Origin: Planomonospora sp. ID67723
Lineage (GTDB): Bacteria > Actinomycetota > Actinomycetes > Streptosporangiales > Streptosporangiaceae
Direction: 5' to 3'
Length of the DNA: 64,000 nucleotides
Assembly: GCF_015711605.1 (NCBI RefSeq)
Contig: NZ_JABTEZ010000002.1
Location: forward strand, 992,001 to 1,056,000
Shown: positions 16,532 to 26,057 of the stretch, piece by piece
Layout of the letters: each line of letters opens with the position of its first letter
How positions within the stretch are numbered: position 1 is the first letter of the stretch
Made by a program: the position numbers and the translations under genes
The notes under the pieces: generated by a model
The model's database searches: none
Seen by the model: only the letters and a program-made list of their open reading frames with translations
Told to the model about the DNA's origin: nothing

Positions 16532-17509
16532 TCATCGCGCCTGTGCCTCGGGAACGGGCACCCGGCGGACCAGGTCGGCGATCACCTGTTCGGGCAGGCG
16601 GCGCTGGCCCTGGGCCTCGACGCTGGGCAGCAGGCGGTGGGCCAGGACCGGGACGCACAGGGCCTGCAGGTCGTCGGGGATGACGTAGTCGCGCCCGGAG
16701 AGCGCGGCGTGCGCCCGGGCGGCGCGGACGAGCTGCAGGGTCGATCGCGGGGAGGCGCCGAGCCGCAGTTCGGGGGAGTGCCGGGTGGCGGTCACCAGGT
16801 CGATCGCGTACTTCTTGATCGCCTGCGAGACGTAGACCGCGCGCACCGCCTCGATCAGCGCCCGGACCTCGGCGGTGGTGGCCACCGGCTCCAGCTTGTC
16901 GATCGGGGAGGTGGCGCCGTGCACGTCGAGCATCTCCAGCTCGGCGGCGGGCTCGGGGTACCCCATCGCGATCCGCGCGGTGAAACGGTCACGCTGCGCC
17001 TCGGGGAGGGGATAGGTGCCCTCCATCTCGATCGGGTTCTGGGTGGCGATGACCATGAAGGGGGCGTCCAGCCGGTAGGTCGTGCCGTCGACGGTGACCT
17101 GGTGCTCCTCCATGCACTCCAGAAGGGCCGACTGCGTCTTGGGCGAGGCCCGGTTGATCTCGTCGCCGACCACGATGTTGGCGAACACCGGGCCGGGCTT
17201 GAACTCGAACTCCCGCGTCTGCTGGTTGTAGGCGCTCACCCCCGTGATGTCGCTGGGCAGCAGGTCGGGGGTGAACTGGACGCGGCGCACCGGGCAGTCG
17301 ATGGACCGTGCCAGCGCCTTGGCGAGCATGGTCTTGCCGACGCCCGGCACGTCTTCGATGAGCAGGTGGCCCTCTGCGAGCAGGACGGTCAGGGTCAGGC
17401 GGACGACATCGCTCTTACCCTCGATGACCGACTCGATCGCCTCGCGGATCCGGTGCGCGGTGGCCACCAGGTCGTCGAGCTGAGGTGGGACGTCTTGGGT
17501 TACTGCCAC
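16532..17509 (-). CDS. MoxR-family AAA+ ATPase
   Basis: A 325-residue MoxR ATPase: Walker A EDVPGVGKT (residues 52-60), Walker B VVGDEINRA (Asp116-Glu117), sensor 1 MVIATQNPIEMEGTYPLPEAQRDRF and an arginine-containing lid domain with sensor 2 (LGASPRSTLQLVRAARAHA). MoxR proteins are chaperone-like ATPases acting on VWA/DUF58 partners. GTG 17509 has GGAGG four bases upstream. It is the first gene of the moxR-DUF58-transglutaminase operon. Function in envelope maturation is inferred from the neighbours. Confidence 0.93.
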   Translation of the reverse strand: MAVTQDVPPQLDDLVATAHRIREAIESVIEGKSDVVRLTLTVLLAEGHLLIEDVPGVGKTMLAKALARSIDCPVRRVQFTPDLLPSDITGVSAYNQQTREFEFKPGPVFANIVVGDEINRASPKTQSALLECMEEHQVTVDGTTYRLDAPFMVIATQNPIEMEGTYPLPEAQRDRFTARIAMGYPEPAAELEMLDVHGATSPIDKLEPVATTAEVRALIEAVRAVYVSQAIKKYAIDLVTATRHSPELRLGASPRSTLQLVRAARAHAALSGRDYVIPDDLQALCVPVLAHRLLPSVEAQGQRRLPEQVIADLVRRVPVPEAQAR

Positions 17510-18203
17510 CGGGCCTCCATCGTTCTTCTATCGAGGGGACTGCCGGATCCGCCCGGCAGGGGAGTCGCTTCCCTGTCATGGTCTCGGGGCTCGAAACGAT
17601 CAGGGTCTGGCCGTCGCCCGCCTCCGGCCGGGGCGGACGAGAGGCCGCCGCCTTCGGGAAACGGAGGGGGCGCGGAGGTGCGGCGGTTTCCCGTCGCGGG
17701 TATGGGGTGGGGGAACGTCCGGGAGCCGTGCCCCGCCGCGTGCGCCGCGGTAGGGCCCCACCACGGCGCCGCCGGCCGCAGTTCCGGCTGCGGCCGCCTT
17801 CGCCCTGCGGCGCCGTCCGGACCCGCACTCGTGTCGGGCAGCATTCGTCAGGTACCCCCAGGGACTCGGTCGTCCTTATTCCAATTGTGACTGCCGACAC
17901 TACGATGCCGCGAGTTCCAGAGCGACTTTATGCGGGCATCAAGGACGTTTTCGGATGAACATGCCACAGTGTGAAGGACGATCGTTGCATTCCCGCACGC
18001 TGGATGTGCCGATTTCATGACACGGGACAGCGGCATGCCGGGCCTTCCGTGTCCCTTCGCCGGGGGCGCGCCGCCGGCGTGATCGCCGGGCCGCTCCGAC
18101 ACGCCCGCGGCGCCGAGGGGCCTCGTACCCGCTCCACTCTGCCCCACCCCCTCTGACCTGGGGAAATATCGACCATTTCGGACGCGTGTCCGGCCCGAAT
18201 CAG
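17510..18203. other. Long intergenic region between moxR and mraZ
   Basis: Nearly 700 bases with no convincing gene. It must hold the moxR promoter (minus strand) but no good -35/-10 pair was found. A 9-bp hairpin (17773-17781 with 17788-17796) is present. The stretch 17870-18030 is less GC-rich than its surroundings. I looked for RNase P RNA landmarks (GAGGAAAGTCC type) and found none. Confidence 0.5.
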
Positions 18204-18250
18204 TTGACGGTGGAGAGAAGTGGAGTATGGTGGTGCGCAGTGGAGGGCAG
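18204..18250 (+). promoter_or_regulatory. mraZ promoter with four MraZ boxes
   Basis: GTGGAG, GTGGAG, GTGGTG and GTGGAG begin at 18210, 18220, 18230 and 18240, an exact 10-bp direct repeat as known for MraZ binding (GTGGGN boxes in enterobacteria). They overlap a promoter: TTGACG (18204-18209), 16 bases, TATGGT (18226-18231). This predicts autoregulation of the dcw operon. Confidence 0.75.
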
Positions 18251-18308
18251 GGGCTGTGGAGGAGTAGTGCAGCGCTGAGCACTCCACTAGGCACGGGAGG
18301 TGGGGCCG

Positions 18309-18740
18309 GTGTTCCTCGGCACCCATCATCCGCGCCTCGACGACAAGGGACGGCTGTTCCTGCCGGCGAAGTACCGTGAGGAGCTGGCGGAGGGTCTGGT
18401 GATCACCAAAGGCCAGGAGCGCTGCCTCTACGTCTTTCCCGTAGAGGAGTTCAGACGCATCACCGAGGCTCTGCGCACCGCGCCGGTGACCGCCAAGGCG
18501 GTCCGTGACTACAGTCGTGTCTTCTTCGCCAGCGCGTCTGACGAGGTCGCCGACAAGCAGGGACGCGTCACCATCCCGCCGGCTCTGCGCGAATACGCCA
18601 GCCTGCGCCGTGACTGCGTGGTCATCGGAGCCAACACCCGGTTGGAGATCTGGGACGCGCAGGCATGGGACACCTATCTGGCCGACCAAGAGCAGGCTTT
18701 CTCCGATCTGTCGGAGGAGGTGCTGCCAGGGATTCTGTGA
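18309..18740 (+). CDS. mraZ: Transcriptional regulator MraZ
   Basis: A 143-residue protein with two SpoVT/AbrB-like repeats: [22 protein letters not shown] at the start and [21 protein letters not shown] in the middle, each with the DKxGRxxxP core. MraZ is a DNA-binding ring-forming regulator of the dcw cluster that binds direct repeats in its own promoter. GTG 18309 is chosen: it starts the conserved domain and GGGAGG lies 8 bases upstream; GTG 18300 is inside that ribosome site. First gene of the division and cell-wall cluster. Confidence 0.95.
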   Translation: MFLGTHHPRLDDKGRLFLPAKYREELAEGLVITKGQERCLYVFPVEEFRRITEALRTAPVTAKAVRDYSRVFFASASDEVADKQGRVTIPPALREYASLRRDCVVIGANTRLEIWDAQAWDTYLADQEQAFSDLSEEVLPGIL

Positions 18741-19048
18741 TTCCACGGTCGACTCATCGGTGAACACGTCGTTCGGCGAGGTCTCCACCCGCAACCAGCC
18801 GCACGTCAGCTGATGCACCTTCCCCGGTGTCAGGTGGCGAGCGGATACGCGGGTGCGGATGGGGACCTGGCCGGACGGCCCGGCGCGGGGGCGGTAAGAG
18901 CCTTTCCCGACAACTCCGCCCTCTGTCGCGCGGCGCCCAGGTGGCGCCGCGCCGCTTTGTCGCCCCGTCTGCAGGAAAAGGCTCCACCGCACCGATGAAC
19001 GTCCGCCGCGCATCCCCGAGTGCCGCGGCAAGAGGGGGGTAGCGCCTC
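18741..19048. other. Intergenic region mraZ-rsmH
   Basis: About 310 bases without a convincing gene. A 15-codon frame at 18995-19042 (ATGAACGTC...) ends just before rsmH but shows no conserved features. No clear terminator or promoter was found, although a spacing of this size suggests a secondary promoter for rsmH. Confidence 0.4.
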
Positions 19049-20053
19049 ATGCGCGCCGACAACGACAGATCCGATCTCCGGGCGGCGGGCGGTCAGGTGC
19101 CCGCGCACATACCCGTGATGCTCGACCGCGTGCTCGAGTTGCTGGCCCCCGCGCTGGCCCGGCCAGAACCCGTCGTCGTCGACGCCAATCTCGGCCTCGG
19201 CGGCCACGCCGAGGCGCTGCTGGCCGCGCACCCCTCGCTCCACCTCATCGGGATCGACCGTGATCCCACCGCCATCGAGCGCTCCACCGCCCGGCTCGCG
19301 CCGTACGCCGACCGGATCACGCTGGTCCGCGCAGTCTCGGACGAACTGCCCGAGGTGCTGGCCGAGGCCGGCCGGCCTCGGATCGACGGCGCCCTGTTCG
19401 ACCTGGGCGTCTCCTCGCCCCAGCTCGACGAGGCCGAGCGCGGCTTCGCCTACTCCTACGACGCGCCGCTGGACATGCGGATGGACCGGGACGAGGAGCT
19501 GACGGCCGAGATCGTCGTCAACACCTACCCCGTCGCCGAGTTGATCCGGATCCTCCGGGATTACGGCGAGGAAAGATTCGCCCCGCGTGTCGCGCACCTA
19601 ATCGCAAAGGAAAGGGGCAGGGAAGCCATAACGTCTACCAAGCGGCTTGCGGAGATCGTCCGTACGGCGATCCCCGCCGCAACCCGACGTACTGGGGGAA
19701 ACCCCGCAAAAAGGACTTTTCAGGCGTTGCGAATCGAGGTGAACGCGGAGTTGACAGCACTGGAACGGGCGCTGCCCGCCGCGCTCGACGCGCTGACGCT
19801 CGGCGGGCGCGTCGTCGTGCTCGCCTACCACTCCCTCGAGGACCGGCTGACCAAGCAGGTCCTCACGGCGCGGACCAGGGACACCGGCCCACCCGGCCTG
19901 CCCGTCCCGCTCCCGGCCCACCAGCCGAGGTTCGCGCTCCTGACGAGGGGAGCAGAGCTCCCGAGCGAAGAGGAGGTGGCCCGCAACCCGCGGGCGGCCT
20001 CCGCCCGATGCAGGGCGGCAGAGAGGATCCGTGAGGCAGTTGACGAGGAGTGA
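19049..20053 (+). CDS. rsmH: 16S rRNA (cytosine1402-N4)-methyltransferase RsmH
   Basis: A 334-residue RsmH (MraW). [16 protein letters not shown] opens the conserved part; [14 protein letters not shown] is the SAM-binding motif; [33 protein letters not shown] and [26 protein letters not shown] are family hallmarks. It methylates N4 of C1402 in the 16S rRNA decoding centre. ATG 19049 is preceded by GAGGGGGG about 12 bases upstream. Its 3' end overlaps the FtsL-like gene by 23 bases. Confidence 0.97.
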   Translation: MRADNDRSDLRAAGGQVPAHIPVMLDRVLELLAPALARPEPVVVDANLGLGGHAEALLAAHPSLHLIGIDRDPTAIERSTARLAPYADRITLVRAVSDELPEVLAEAGRPRIDGALFDLGVSSPQLDEAERGFAYSYDAPLDMRMDRDEELTAEIVVNTYPVAELIRILRDYGEERFAPRVAHLIAKERGREAITSTKRLAEIVRTAIPAATRRTGGNPAKRTFQALRIEVNAELTALERALPAALDALTLGGRVVVLAYHSLEDRLTKQVLTARTRDTGPPGLPVPLPAHQPRFALLTRGAELPSEEEVARNPRAASARCRAAERIREAVDEE

Positions 20054-20633
20054 GCCAGACGTCCGCCGCGCCGTGCCCAGCCGCGGTGGACGACCCGTAC
20101 GTGTCCCCCGCGCGACGACGCAGGCCCGCAGGCCCGCCCCGGCGGGAAAGGCCCGGGTCGCGGTGGTGCCCGCCGCCCGGCCCGCGCCGGGTGGGGACGC
20201 GCCCGTCGTACGGCCCGCGAGCCGGGAGTCCGTGGGGGCCGTGGGGGCCGCACGGACTCCGGGGACCGCGGGGGCTCAGTCACCGGCCGCGCCGCGCCGC
20301 CGCGGGCGCGCGCCGCGTGCTCCCTTCGTCCTGCTCGTGGTCGGGCTGCTCTGCGGCGGCCTGATCACCCTGCTGCTGCTGAACACCGTCCTGGCCGAGG
20401 GCTCCTTCCGGGAGAGCGACCTGCGCAAGGCGAACAACGAGCTCGCTCAGCAGAAGGAGGAGCGGAAGAACGCCAACGCCCGGAAGAAGATGCCGGGCGC
20501 GATCGCGGAGGACGCCGAGCAGCGCAACAACCAGAGGCCCGACTGGGACTCCATCCACGTGATCGACCCCGACGGCTCCCCTGACGGCCAGGCGCCGGTG
20601 GAACAGGGAGCAGGGGCGGGCGCGGGCCGGTGA
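20031..20633 (+). CDS. ftsL: FtsL-like division protein
   Basis: A 200-residue bitopic protein. An Arg/Pro/Ala-rich cytoplasmic region of ~95 residues is followed by one membrane helix ([20 protein letters not shown]) and a short coiled-coil segment ([20 protein letters not shown]), then a polar tail. Size, topology and position between rsmH and ftsI identify it as FtsL, which binds the FtsQ/DivIC partners and activates septal wall synthesis; sequence conservation in this family is low. GTG 20031 lies inside rsmH with GAGAGGA upstream; the stop overlaps ftsI (GTGA). Confidence 0.8.
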   Translation: MRQLTRSEPDVRRAVPSRGGRPVRVPRATTQARRPAPAGKARVAVVPAARPAPGGDAPVVRPASRESVGAVGAARTPGTAGAQSPAAPRRRGRAPRAPFVLLVVGLLCGGLITLLLLNTVLAEGSFRESDLRKANNELAQQKEERKNANARKKMPGAIAEDAEQRNNQRPDWDSIHVIDPDGSPDGQAPVEQGAGAGAGR

Positions 20634-23065
20634 AGGACAGCGGCGGCCGTGGCCCGGGCCCGGGCCGCGGCGGTTCCGGCCGTCGGGGCCCGGGACGCAC
20701 CGGCCGCCCCGAGGGGACCGGGCGGTCCGACGGACCGGAGGGCACGGGCAGGCCCGGCTCTCCCGGCGACCGGGACGAGCCGGGCGGGCCCGGATCGCCG
20801 GGCGGCAGGAACAGGCCGGGCAGGCCCGGATCGCCGGGCGAGAGGGGCGGATCCGCCAGGCCGGGACGTCCCGAGCCGGCGGACGGCGGCGTGCCGGGGC
20901 GACCGCGACCCTCCGGCGGCCAGGACCGGCCGGGCAGGCCGTCCCGGCGTGAGGAGGCGCCGCGGCAGCGTCGCGCGGACGAGAGCACGCGGCGGAGCCG
21001 TACGGACGGGACCCCGCGGACGGGGACTCCCGGCAGGCCGCCGCGTCCCGAACGGCCCGCGTCCGGGTCGGGGCGTCCCGAACGGCCGAGGCCCGGGACC
21101 GGGCGGCCCGAGATTCCGCGCTCCGGGGCCGGGCGTCCCCAGGCCCCGAAGCCGGCGGGGCGTGAGGCGCCGCGCCCGGCGCCCGGGCGCGTCCCCCGTC
21201 CGGTGCGGCGCGGAGACGGGCAGGAGACCGATCCCACCCGCGCCCGCGGGGGGCCCGCGGCGCCGCGCGGACCGCGCCCGCCCGCACGGGGCCCCGGGGA
21301 CGGCAGGCCCCCCCGGCCGCCGGCGCGCCCGCCCGCGGTTCTGCGCCTGGGCAACCCCGGCAGGCGGATCAACATCGGCCTGATCGTCATGACCTTCGTG
21401 CTGTCCATCTTCGCCGGCCGCCTGATCCAGCTGCAGGGCCTGGACTCCAAGGTGTACATGACGGAGGCGGCCAAGCAGCGCGTCCAGGGAGAGAAGATCC
21501 CGGCCCGGCGTGGTTCGATCACCGACGTCAACGGCCACGAGCTCGCGCTGACGGTCGAGGCGCGGGAGATCTTCGTCGACCCCGCGGTGGTCGAGCCCGC
21601 GAAGCGCGACAAGGTGGCGGCGACGCTGGCCGCCGAGCTCGGCGTGGCGAAGGACCAGATCGCGGCCAAGCTCGCAGACGTCAGGAAGCGCTACGTGCCC
21701 GTCGCGACCGTCACCCCGACGAAGGCCGGCACGGTGCTGGGCCACAAGCTGGAGGGCGTCGGGAGCAAGCACAAGTATCTCAGGGAGTACCCCGGCGGCG
21801 ACCTCGCCGGGACCCTGCTCGGCTTCGTCGGCGACGACGGCAACGGGCTGAGCGGTCTGGAGCTCCTGCACGACGGGCTGCTGGCCGGGCGCGACGGCGA
21901 GCAGGTCATCGAGACCGGGGCCAAGGGCCAGCGGATCCCGATGACCCGCACCACCCGCCGGACGCCGGTGGACGGCCGGGACGTGCGGCTGACCATCGAC
22001 CGGGACATCCAGTGGGCCGCGCAGAAGGCGATCGCCGAGCAGGTCGCCGCCACCGGCGCGCGCACCGGCAGCGCCATCGTGATGGACGTGCAGACCGGCC
22101 GGCTCGTGGCCGTCGCCAACGCCCCCGAACTGGACCTGAAGAACTGGGAGGCGGCCCCGGCGGAGAACTGGGTCAACCGGGCCGTGGCCGACGTCTTCGA
22201 GCCGGGCAGCACCAACAAGGTGATCACCGCCGCCGCCGCGCTGGAGTCCGGCGCCGTGCGGCCCGAGACCGTGTTCACCGTGAAGGACGAGATCCGGTGC
22301 GCCGACCGGGTGCTGCGGGACTCCCACCCGCATCCCACCGAGCGGCTGACCTTCTCCGGGGTGGTCGCGACCTCCAGCAACGTGGGCACGATCCTCGCCG
22401 CGGAGAAGGTGGGCGACCGCAAGCTCCACGAGATGCTCCGCCGCTTCGGGTTCGGCTCCAGGCCCGGCGCGGGATTCTACGGGGAGGAGGCCGGGCTGCT
22501 GCCGTCGTGGCAGGACTGGTCGGGCAGCCAGCGCTGCACGATCGCCTACGGTCAGGGCATCTCGGTCACGGCGCTGCAGACGGCCAGCGTCTACCAGACC
22601 ATCGCCAACGGCGGGGTGCGGGTCACCCCGTCGATCGTCGCCGGCACCACCGACGATCAGGGCGCGTTCACGCCCGCGGCGGCGGGCCGCCAGGCCCGGG
22701 TGGTCGGCGAGCGCACGGCCAGGGAGGTCACCGCGATGCTGGAGGCCGCGGTGAGCGAGGACGGCACCGGTACGATGGCCGCCATCGACGGCTACCGGGT
22801 CGCGGGCAAGACCGGCACCGCGATGCGCTACGACGCCGCCTGCCAGGGCTACTGCGGCTACACCGCGACCTTCGTGGGCTTCGCCCCGGCGGACAAACCC
22901 CGGCTGGTGGTCCTGGCGGTGATCCAGGATCCCCGCGAAGGCCACTACGGTGGGCAGATCGCCGCTCCCGTGTTCAAGAAAGTGATGACGTTCGCGTTGA
23001 AGAGCAAGAAGATCCCGCCCACCGGAACCACGCCGCCCTCGGTGCGGATACGCGCCGGGGAATGA
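20630..23065 (+). CDS. ftsI: Septal peptidoglycan transpeptidase FtsI (PBP3)
   Basis: An 811-residue class B penicillin-binding protein. The first ~240 residues are an unusually long cytoplasmic extension made almost only of Gly, Pro, Arg, Glu and Ser. One membrane helix follows (~246-265, NIGLIVMTFVLSIFAGRLIQ), then the dimerisation domain and the transpeptidase domain: SxxK at Ser527 (GSTNK), SxN at Ser582-Asn584, and KTG at 727-729 (GKTGTA). It cross-links septal peptidoglycan together with FtsW. GTG 20630 overlaps the ftsL stop. Typical FtsI proteins have short N-termini of tens of residues; the extension is expected to be disordered. Confidence 0.95.
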   Translation: MKDSGGRGPGPGRGGSGRRGPGRTGRPEGTGRSDGPEGTGRPGSPGDRDEPGGPGSPGGRNRPGRPGSPGERGGSARPGRPEPADGGVPGRPRPSGGQDRPGRPSRREEAPRQRRADESTRRSRTDGTPRTGTPGRPPRPERPASGSGRPERPRPGTGRPEIPRSGAGRPQAPKPAGREAPRPAPGRVPRPVRRGDGQETDPTRARGGPAAPRGPRPPARGPGDGRPPRPPARPPAVLRLGNPGRRINIGLIVMTFVLSIFAGRLIQLQGLDSKVYMTEAAKQRVQGEKIPARRGSITDVNGHELALTVEAREIFVDPAVVEPAKRDKVAATLAAELGVAKDQIAAKLADVRKRYVPVATVTPTKAGTVLGHKLEGVGSKHKYLREYPGGDLAGTLLGFVGDDGNGLSGLELLHDGLLAGRDGEQVIETGAKGQRIPMTRTTRRTPVDGRDVRLTIDRDIQWAAQKAIAEQVAATGARTGSAIVMDVQTGRLVAVANAPELDLKNWEAAPAENWVNRAVADVFEPGSTNKVITAAAALESGAVRPETVFTVKDEIRCADRVLRDSHPHPTERLTFSGVVATSSNVGTILAAEKVGDRKLHEMLRRFGFGSRPGAGFYGEEAGLLPSWQDWSGSQRCTIAYGQGISVTALQTASVYQTIANGGVRVTPSIVAGTTDDQGAFTPAAAGRQARVVGERTAREVTAMLEAAVSEDGTGTMAAIDGYRVAGKTGTAMRYDAACQGYCGYTATFVGFAPADKPRLVVLAVIQDPREGHYGGQIAAPVFKKVMTFALKSKKIPPTGTTPPSVRIRAGE

Positions 23066-23087
23066 GCGGGAACGGTACGCTCTCGCC

Positions 23088-24650
23088 GTGCGTCCCCCGT
23101 CGTCCATGCGACCCTCAACCAGCTCACCCCGGCCGCTCTCGGGGCTAGCGAGTCTGCTCGGCGCGCCTTCGGGCACGTCGCGGACGCCGCTGGCCGCCGT
23201 GTCGGGGATCACCATAGATTCGCGCCAGGTGCGGCGCGGCGACCTCTACGTCGCGCTGCCCGGGGCCACCGCCCACGGCGCGTCCTTCGCCGCGCAGGCC
23301 CTGTCGGCCGGAGCCGCCGCGATCCTGACCGACCCGGCGGGCCGCGAGGCCGCGGTCGCGACCGGCCTGCCGGTCCTGGTGGTCCCGGACCCCAGGGCCC
23401 TGCTCGGGCGGGTCGCCGCGTGGGTGTACGGCGAGCCCGTCAGGGACCTGATGGTGATCGGCGTCACCGGCACCAGCGGCAAGTCCACCACCACCTTCCT
23501 GCTGGAGGCCGGGCTGCGGGCCGCCGGTCACCGGGCCGGGCTGGTCGGCGGAGTCGAGATCCACGTCGGCGACCTGCGCTTCGCGCCCAGACTGACCACG
23601 CCGGAGGCCAGCGACCTGCAGGGGTTGTTCGCCCTCATGCGCGAGCAGGGCGTCACCGCCGCCGCCATGGAGGTCTCCAGCCACGCGCTGGCCCTCGGCC
23701 GGGTCGACTCGGTCTTCTACGACGTCGCGCTGTTCACCAACCTCTCCCAGGACCACCTGGACTTCCACAAGGACCTCGACGACTACTTCTCGACGAAGGC
23801 CCGGCTGTTCACGCCCGAGATGAGCCGGACCGGGGTGGTCAACATCGACGACGCCCACGGCCGCGAGCTCCTCGGCCTGGCGAAGATCCCGATGACCACC
23901 TTCTCCGCCGGGGGTTCCCCGGAGGCCGAATGGCGGGCCGTGGACGTGCGCCTGGGTTCCGACGGCAGCTCCTTCCGGGTCGTCGGTCCCGGCGGGGTCG
24001 AGGAGGACGCCACGGTGGCCTTGCCCGGCCCCTTCAACGTGGCCAACGCGCTGGGCGCGATCGTCTCCCTGGTCGAGGCCGGGGTGCCGTTGCAGACCGC
24101 GGTGGCGGGCGTGGGCACCCTGGCCGGGGTGCCCGGCCGGATGGAGCGCGTCACGGGCGCCGAGGACTTCCAGGCGATCGTCGACTACTCCCACAAGCCG
24201 GGCGCCGTGGAGTCGGTGCTGCGCTCGTTGCGCGAGGTCACGGCGGGGAGGCTGACGGTGGTGCTGGGCTGCGGCGGCGACCGCGACAGGGGCAAGCGCC
24301 CGATGATGGGGGAGGCCGCCGCCCGCCTGGCGGATGTGGCTATCCTCACCAGCGACAACCCTCGCTCGGAGGACCCCCTGCGGATCCTGGCCGAGATGAT
24401 GGACGGCGTCCTCGGCGTGCCCGAGGAGGAGCGCGCACATGTGATCATTGAGCCGGACCGGGCCGCCGCCATCGACCTGGCCATCGGCAGAGCGGGCTTC
24501 GGCGACGTCGTCGTCGTGGCGGGCAAGGGCCACGAGCAGGGCCAGTACGTCGGCGACCAGGTGCTCCCGTTCGACGACAGGCAGGTGGTGGCCGACGCGG
24601 TCGTCAGACGGCGGAACCGGACCGGGCGCCGAAGCACACATGGAGAGTAG
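23088..24650 (+). CDS. murE: UDP-MurNAc-tripeptide synthetase MurE (meso-DAP-adding)
   Basis: A 520-residue Mur ligase: N-terminal UDP-binding domain (ITIDSRQVRRGDLYVALPG), central ATPase with GTSGKST at residues 128-134, and C-terminal domain. The DNPR motif at 423-426 (SDNPRSEDP) is the meso-diaminopimelate recognition signature, so the peptidoglycan is expected to contain DAP. It adds the third residue to UDP-MurNAc-L-Ala-D-Glu in the cytoplasm. GTG 23088 has no ribosome site, but TACGCT at 23076-23081 is a good -10 placed so that the transcript would begin at or next to the GTG; a leaderless internal transcript is possible. Confidence 0.96.
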   Translation: MRPPSSMRPSTSSPRPLSGLASLLGAPSGTSRTPLAAVSGITIDSRQVRRGDLYVALPGATAHGASFAAQALSAGAAAILTDPAGREAAVATGLPVLVVPDPRALLGRVAAWVYGEPVRDLMVIGVTGTSGKSTTTFLLEAGLRAAGHRAGLVGGVEIHVGDLRFAPRLTTPEASDLQGLFALMREQGVTAAAMEVSSHALALGRVDSVFYDVALFTNLSQDHLDFHKDLDDYFSTKARLFTPEMSRTGVVNIDDAHGRELLGLAKIPMTTFSAGGSPEAEWRAVDVRLGSDGSSFRVVGPGGVEEDATVALPGPFNVANALGAIVSLVEAGVPLQTAVAGVGTLAGVPGRMERVTGAEDFQAIVDYSHKPGAVESVLRSLREVTAGRLTVVLGCGGDRDRGKRPMMGEAAARLADVAILTSDNPRSEDPLRILAEMMDGVLGVPEEERAHVIIEPDRAAAIDLAIGRAGFGDVVVVAGKGHEQGQYVGDQVLPFDDRQVVADAVVRRRNRTGRRSTHGE

Positions 24651-24662
24651 GGAAGCCGCATC

Positions 24663-26057
24663 ATGATCCCGTTGCCCCTGGCCAGGATCGCCGAGATCAC
24701 CTCGGGCGCCCTCGCGGGCATGGCCGATCCCCGCGCGGTGGTGCGCGGCCCGGTCGTCATCGACTCCCGGGCCGCCGTACCGGGGTCGCTCTTCGTCGCC
24801 TTCAAGGGCGACCGGGCCGACGGGCACGACTTCGCCGCCCAGGCCGTGGAGGCCGGGGCGGTGGCCGTGCTGGCGGAGCGGCCGGTCGAGGCCCCGGCGG
24901 TGATCGTCGGCGACACGATGGCCGCCCTGGCGGCCCTCGCGACGGCCGTCTGCGCCGAGCTGACCGGTTCCACGGTCATCGGCGTGACCGGTTCGGCGGG
25001 CAAGACCACCACCAAGGACCTGCTGGCCCGGCTCACCGCGAGGATCGGCCCCACGATCGCCCCGGTCGGCTCGTTCAACAACGAGATCGGCCACCCGCTG
25101 ACCGTGCTGAAGGCCGACGAGACCACCCGCTACCAGGTGCTGGAGCTCAGCGCCCGGGGCGTCGGGCACATCGCCGAGCTGGCCCGCATCGCCCCCCCGA
25201 AGATCGGCGTGGTCCTCAACGTCGGCACCGCGCACCTGGGCGTGTTCGGCGGCAGGGAGGCGATCGCCCGCGCCAAGGGCGAGCTGGTGGAGGCACTGCC
25301 CGCCGACGGCGTGGCCGTGCTGAACGCCGACGACCCCCTGGTGGCGGCGATGGCCGAGCGCACCGCCGCCCGCGTCACCTGGTACGGCCGGGCCGCCTCG
25401 GCCGCCGTCCGGGCCGAAGGCGTGGCCGTCGACGACCGCGGCCGCGCCTCCTTCACGCTGCGCACCCCGTCGGGCGCCGCGCCGGTCAGCCTGCGCCTGT
25501 ACGGCGAGCACGCCGTGGAGAACGCCCTGGCCGCCGCGGCCGCCGCCTACGAGCTCGGCCTGCCGGTCGCCACCATCGCCGAGGAGCTGTCGGAGGCCGA
25601 GCCCCGCAGCCGCTGGCGGATGGAGGTCACCGACCGCGCCGACGGCGTCACCGTGATCAACGATGCCTACAACGCCAACCCCGACTCCATGCGCGCCGCC
25701 TTCGGCGCCCTCGACGCCCTGGCGGGGGCCCGCCGCCGCTTCGCAGTGGTCGCCTCCCTCCAGGAGCTGGGCGAGGAGAGCGACGCCCTGAACGAGGGCG
25801 TGGGCCGCCTCGCCGGGGGCGCGGGGCTGACAGGCCTGCTCGTCGTCGGCGACGACGCCGGACCGATCCTGGCCGGGGCCCGCGCCGCCGCCGGGGACGG
25901 CGCGCACCCCGCGGTGACCCACGTCCCCGACGTGGCGGCGGCCGCGGCCGCCCTGGAGGCGGCGCTGGAGCCCGGGGACGTGGTCCTGATCAAGGGGCCG
26001 CGTGTCGCGGGGCTGGAACGCGTGGCCGAGGCGCTGCTCGGAGGTGACCGCCGGTGA
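24663..26057 (+). CDS. murF: UDP-MurNAc-tripeptide D-Ala-D-Ala ligase MurF
   Basis: A 464-residue Mur ligase with the N-terminal domain [27 protein letters not shown]-loop [14 protein letters not shown], and MurF-type motifs [21 protein letters not shown] and [11 protein letters not shown]. It joins D-alanyl-D-alanine to the UDP-MurNAc tripeptide. ATG 24663 follows the murE stop by 12 bases. The stop overlaps mraY (GTGA), indicating coupled translation. Confidence 0.96.
   Translation: MIPLPLARIAEITSGALAGMADPRAVVRGPVVIDSRAAVPGSLFVAFKGDRADGHDFAAQAVEAGAVAVLAERPVEAPAVIVGDTMAALAALATAVCAELTGSTVIGVTGSAGKTTTKDLLARLTARIGPTIAPVGSFNNEIGHPLTVLKADETTRYQVLELSARGVGHIAELARIAPPKIGVVLNVGTAHLGVFGGREAIARAKGELVEALPADGVAVLNADDPLVAAMAERTAARVTWYGRAASAAVRAEGVAVDDRGRASFTLRTPSGAAPVSLRLYGEHAVENALAAAAAAYELGLPVATIAEELSEAEPRSRWRMEVTDRADGVTVINDAYNANPDSMRAAFGALDALAGARRRFAVVASLQELGEESDALNEGVGRLAGGAGLTGLLVVGDDAGPILAGARAAAGDGAHPAVTHVPDVAAAAAALEAALEPGDVVLIKGPRVAGLERVAEALLGGDRR

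Noticed and set aside
17510-18299. RNase P RNA gene upstream of mraZ
   Set aside because: Searched by eye on both strands for the conserved GAGGAAAGTCC-type element and its partner regions; not present.
18995-19042. 15-codon frame just before rsmH as a leader peptide
   Set aside because: No ribosome site, no amino-acid bias and no attenuator-like hairpin; likely chance.
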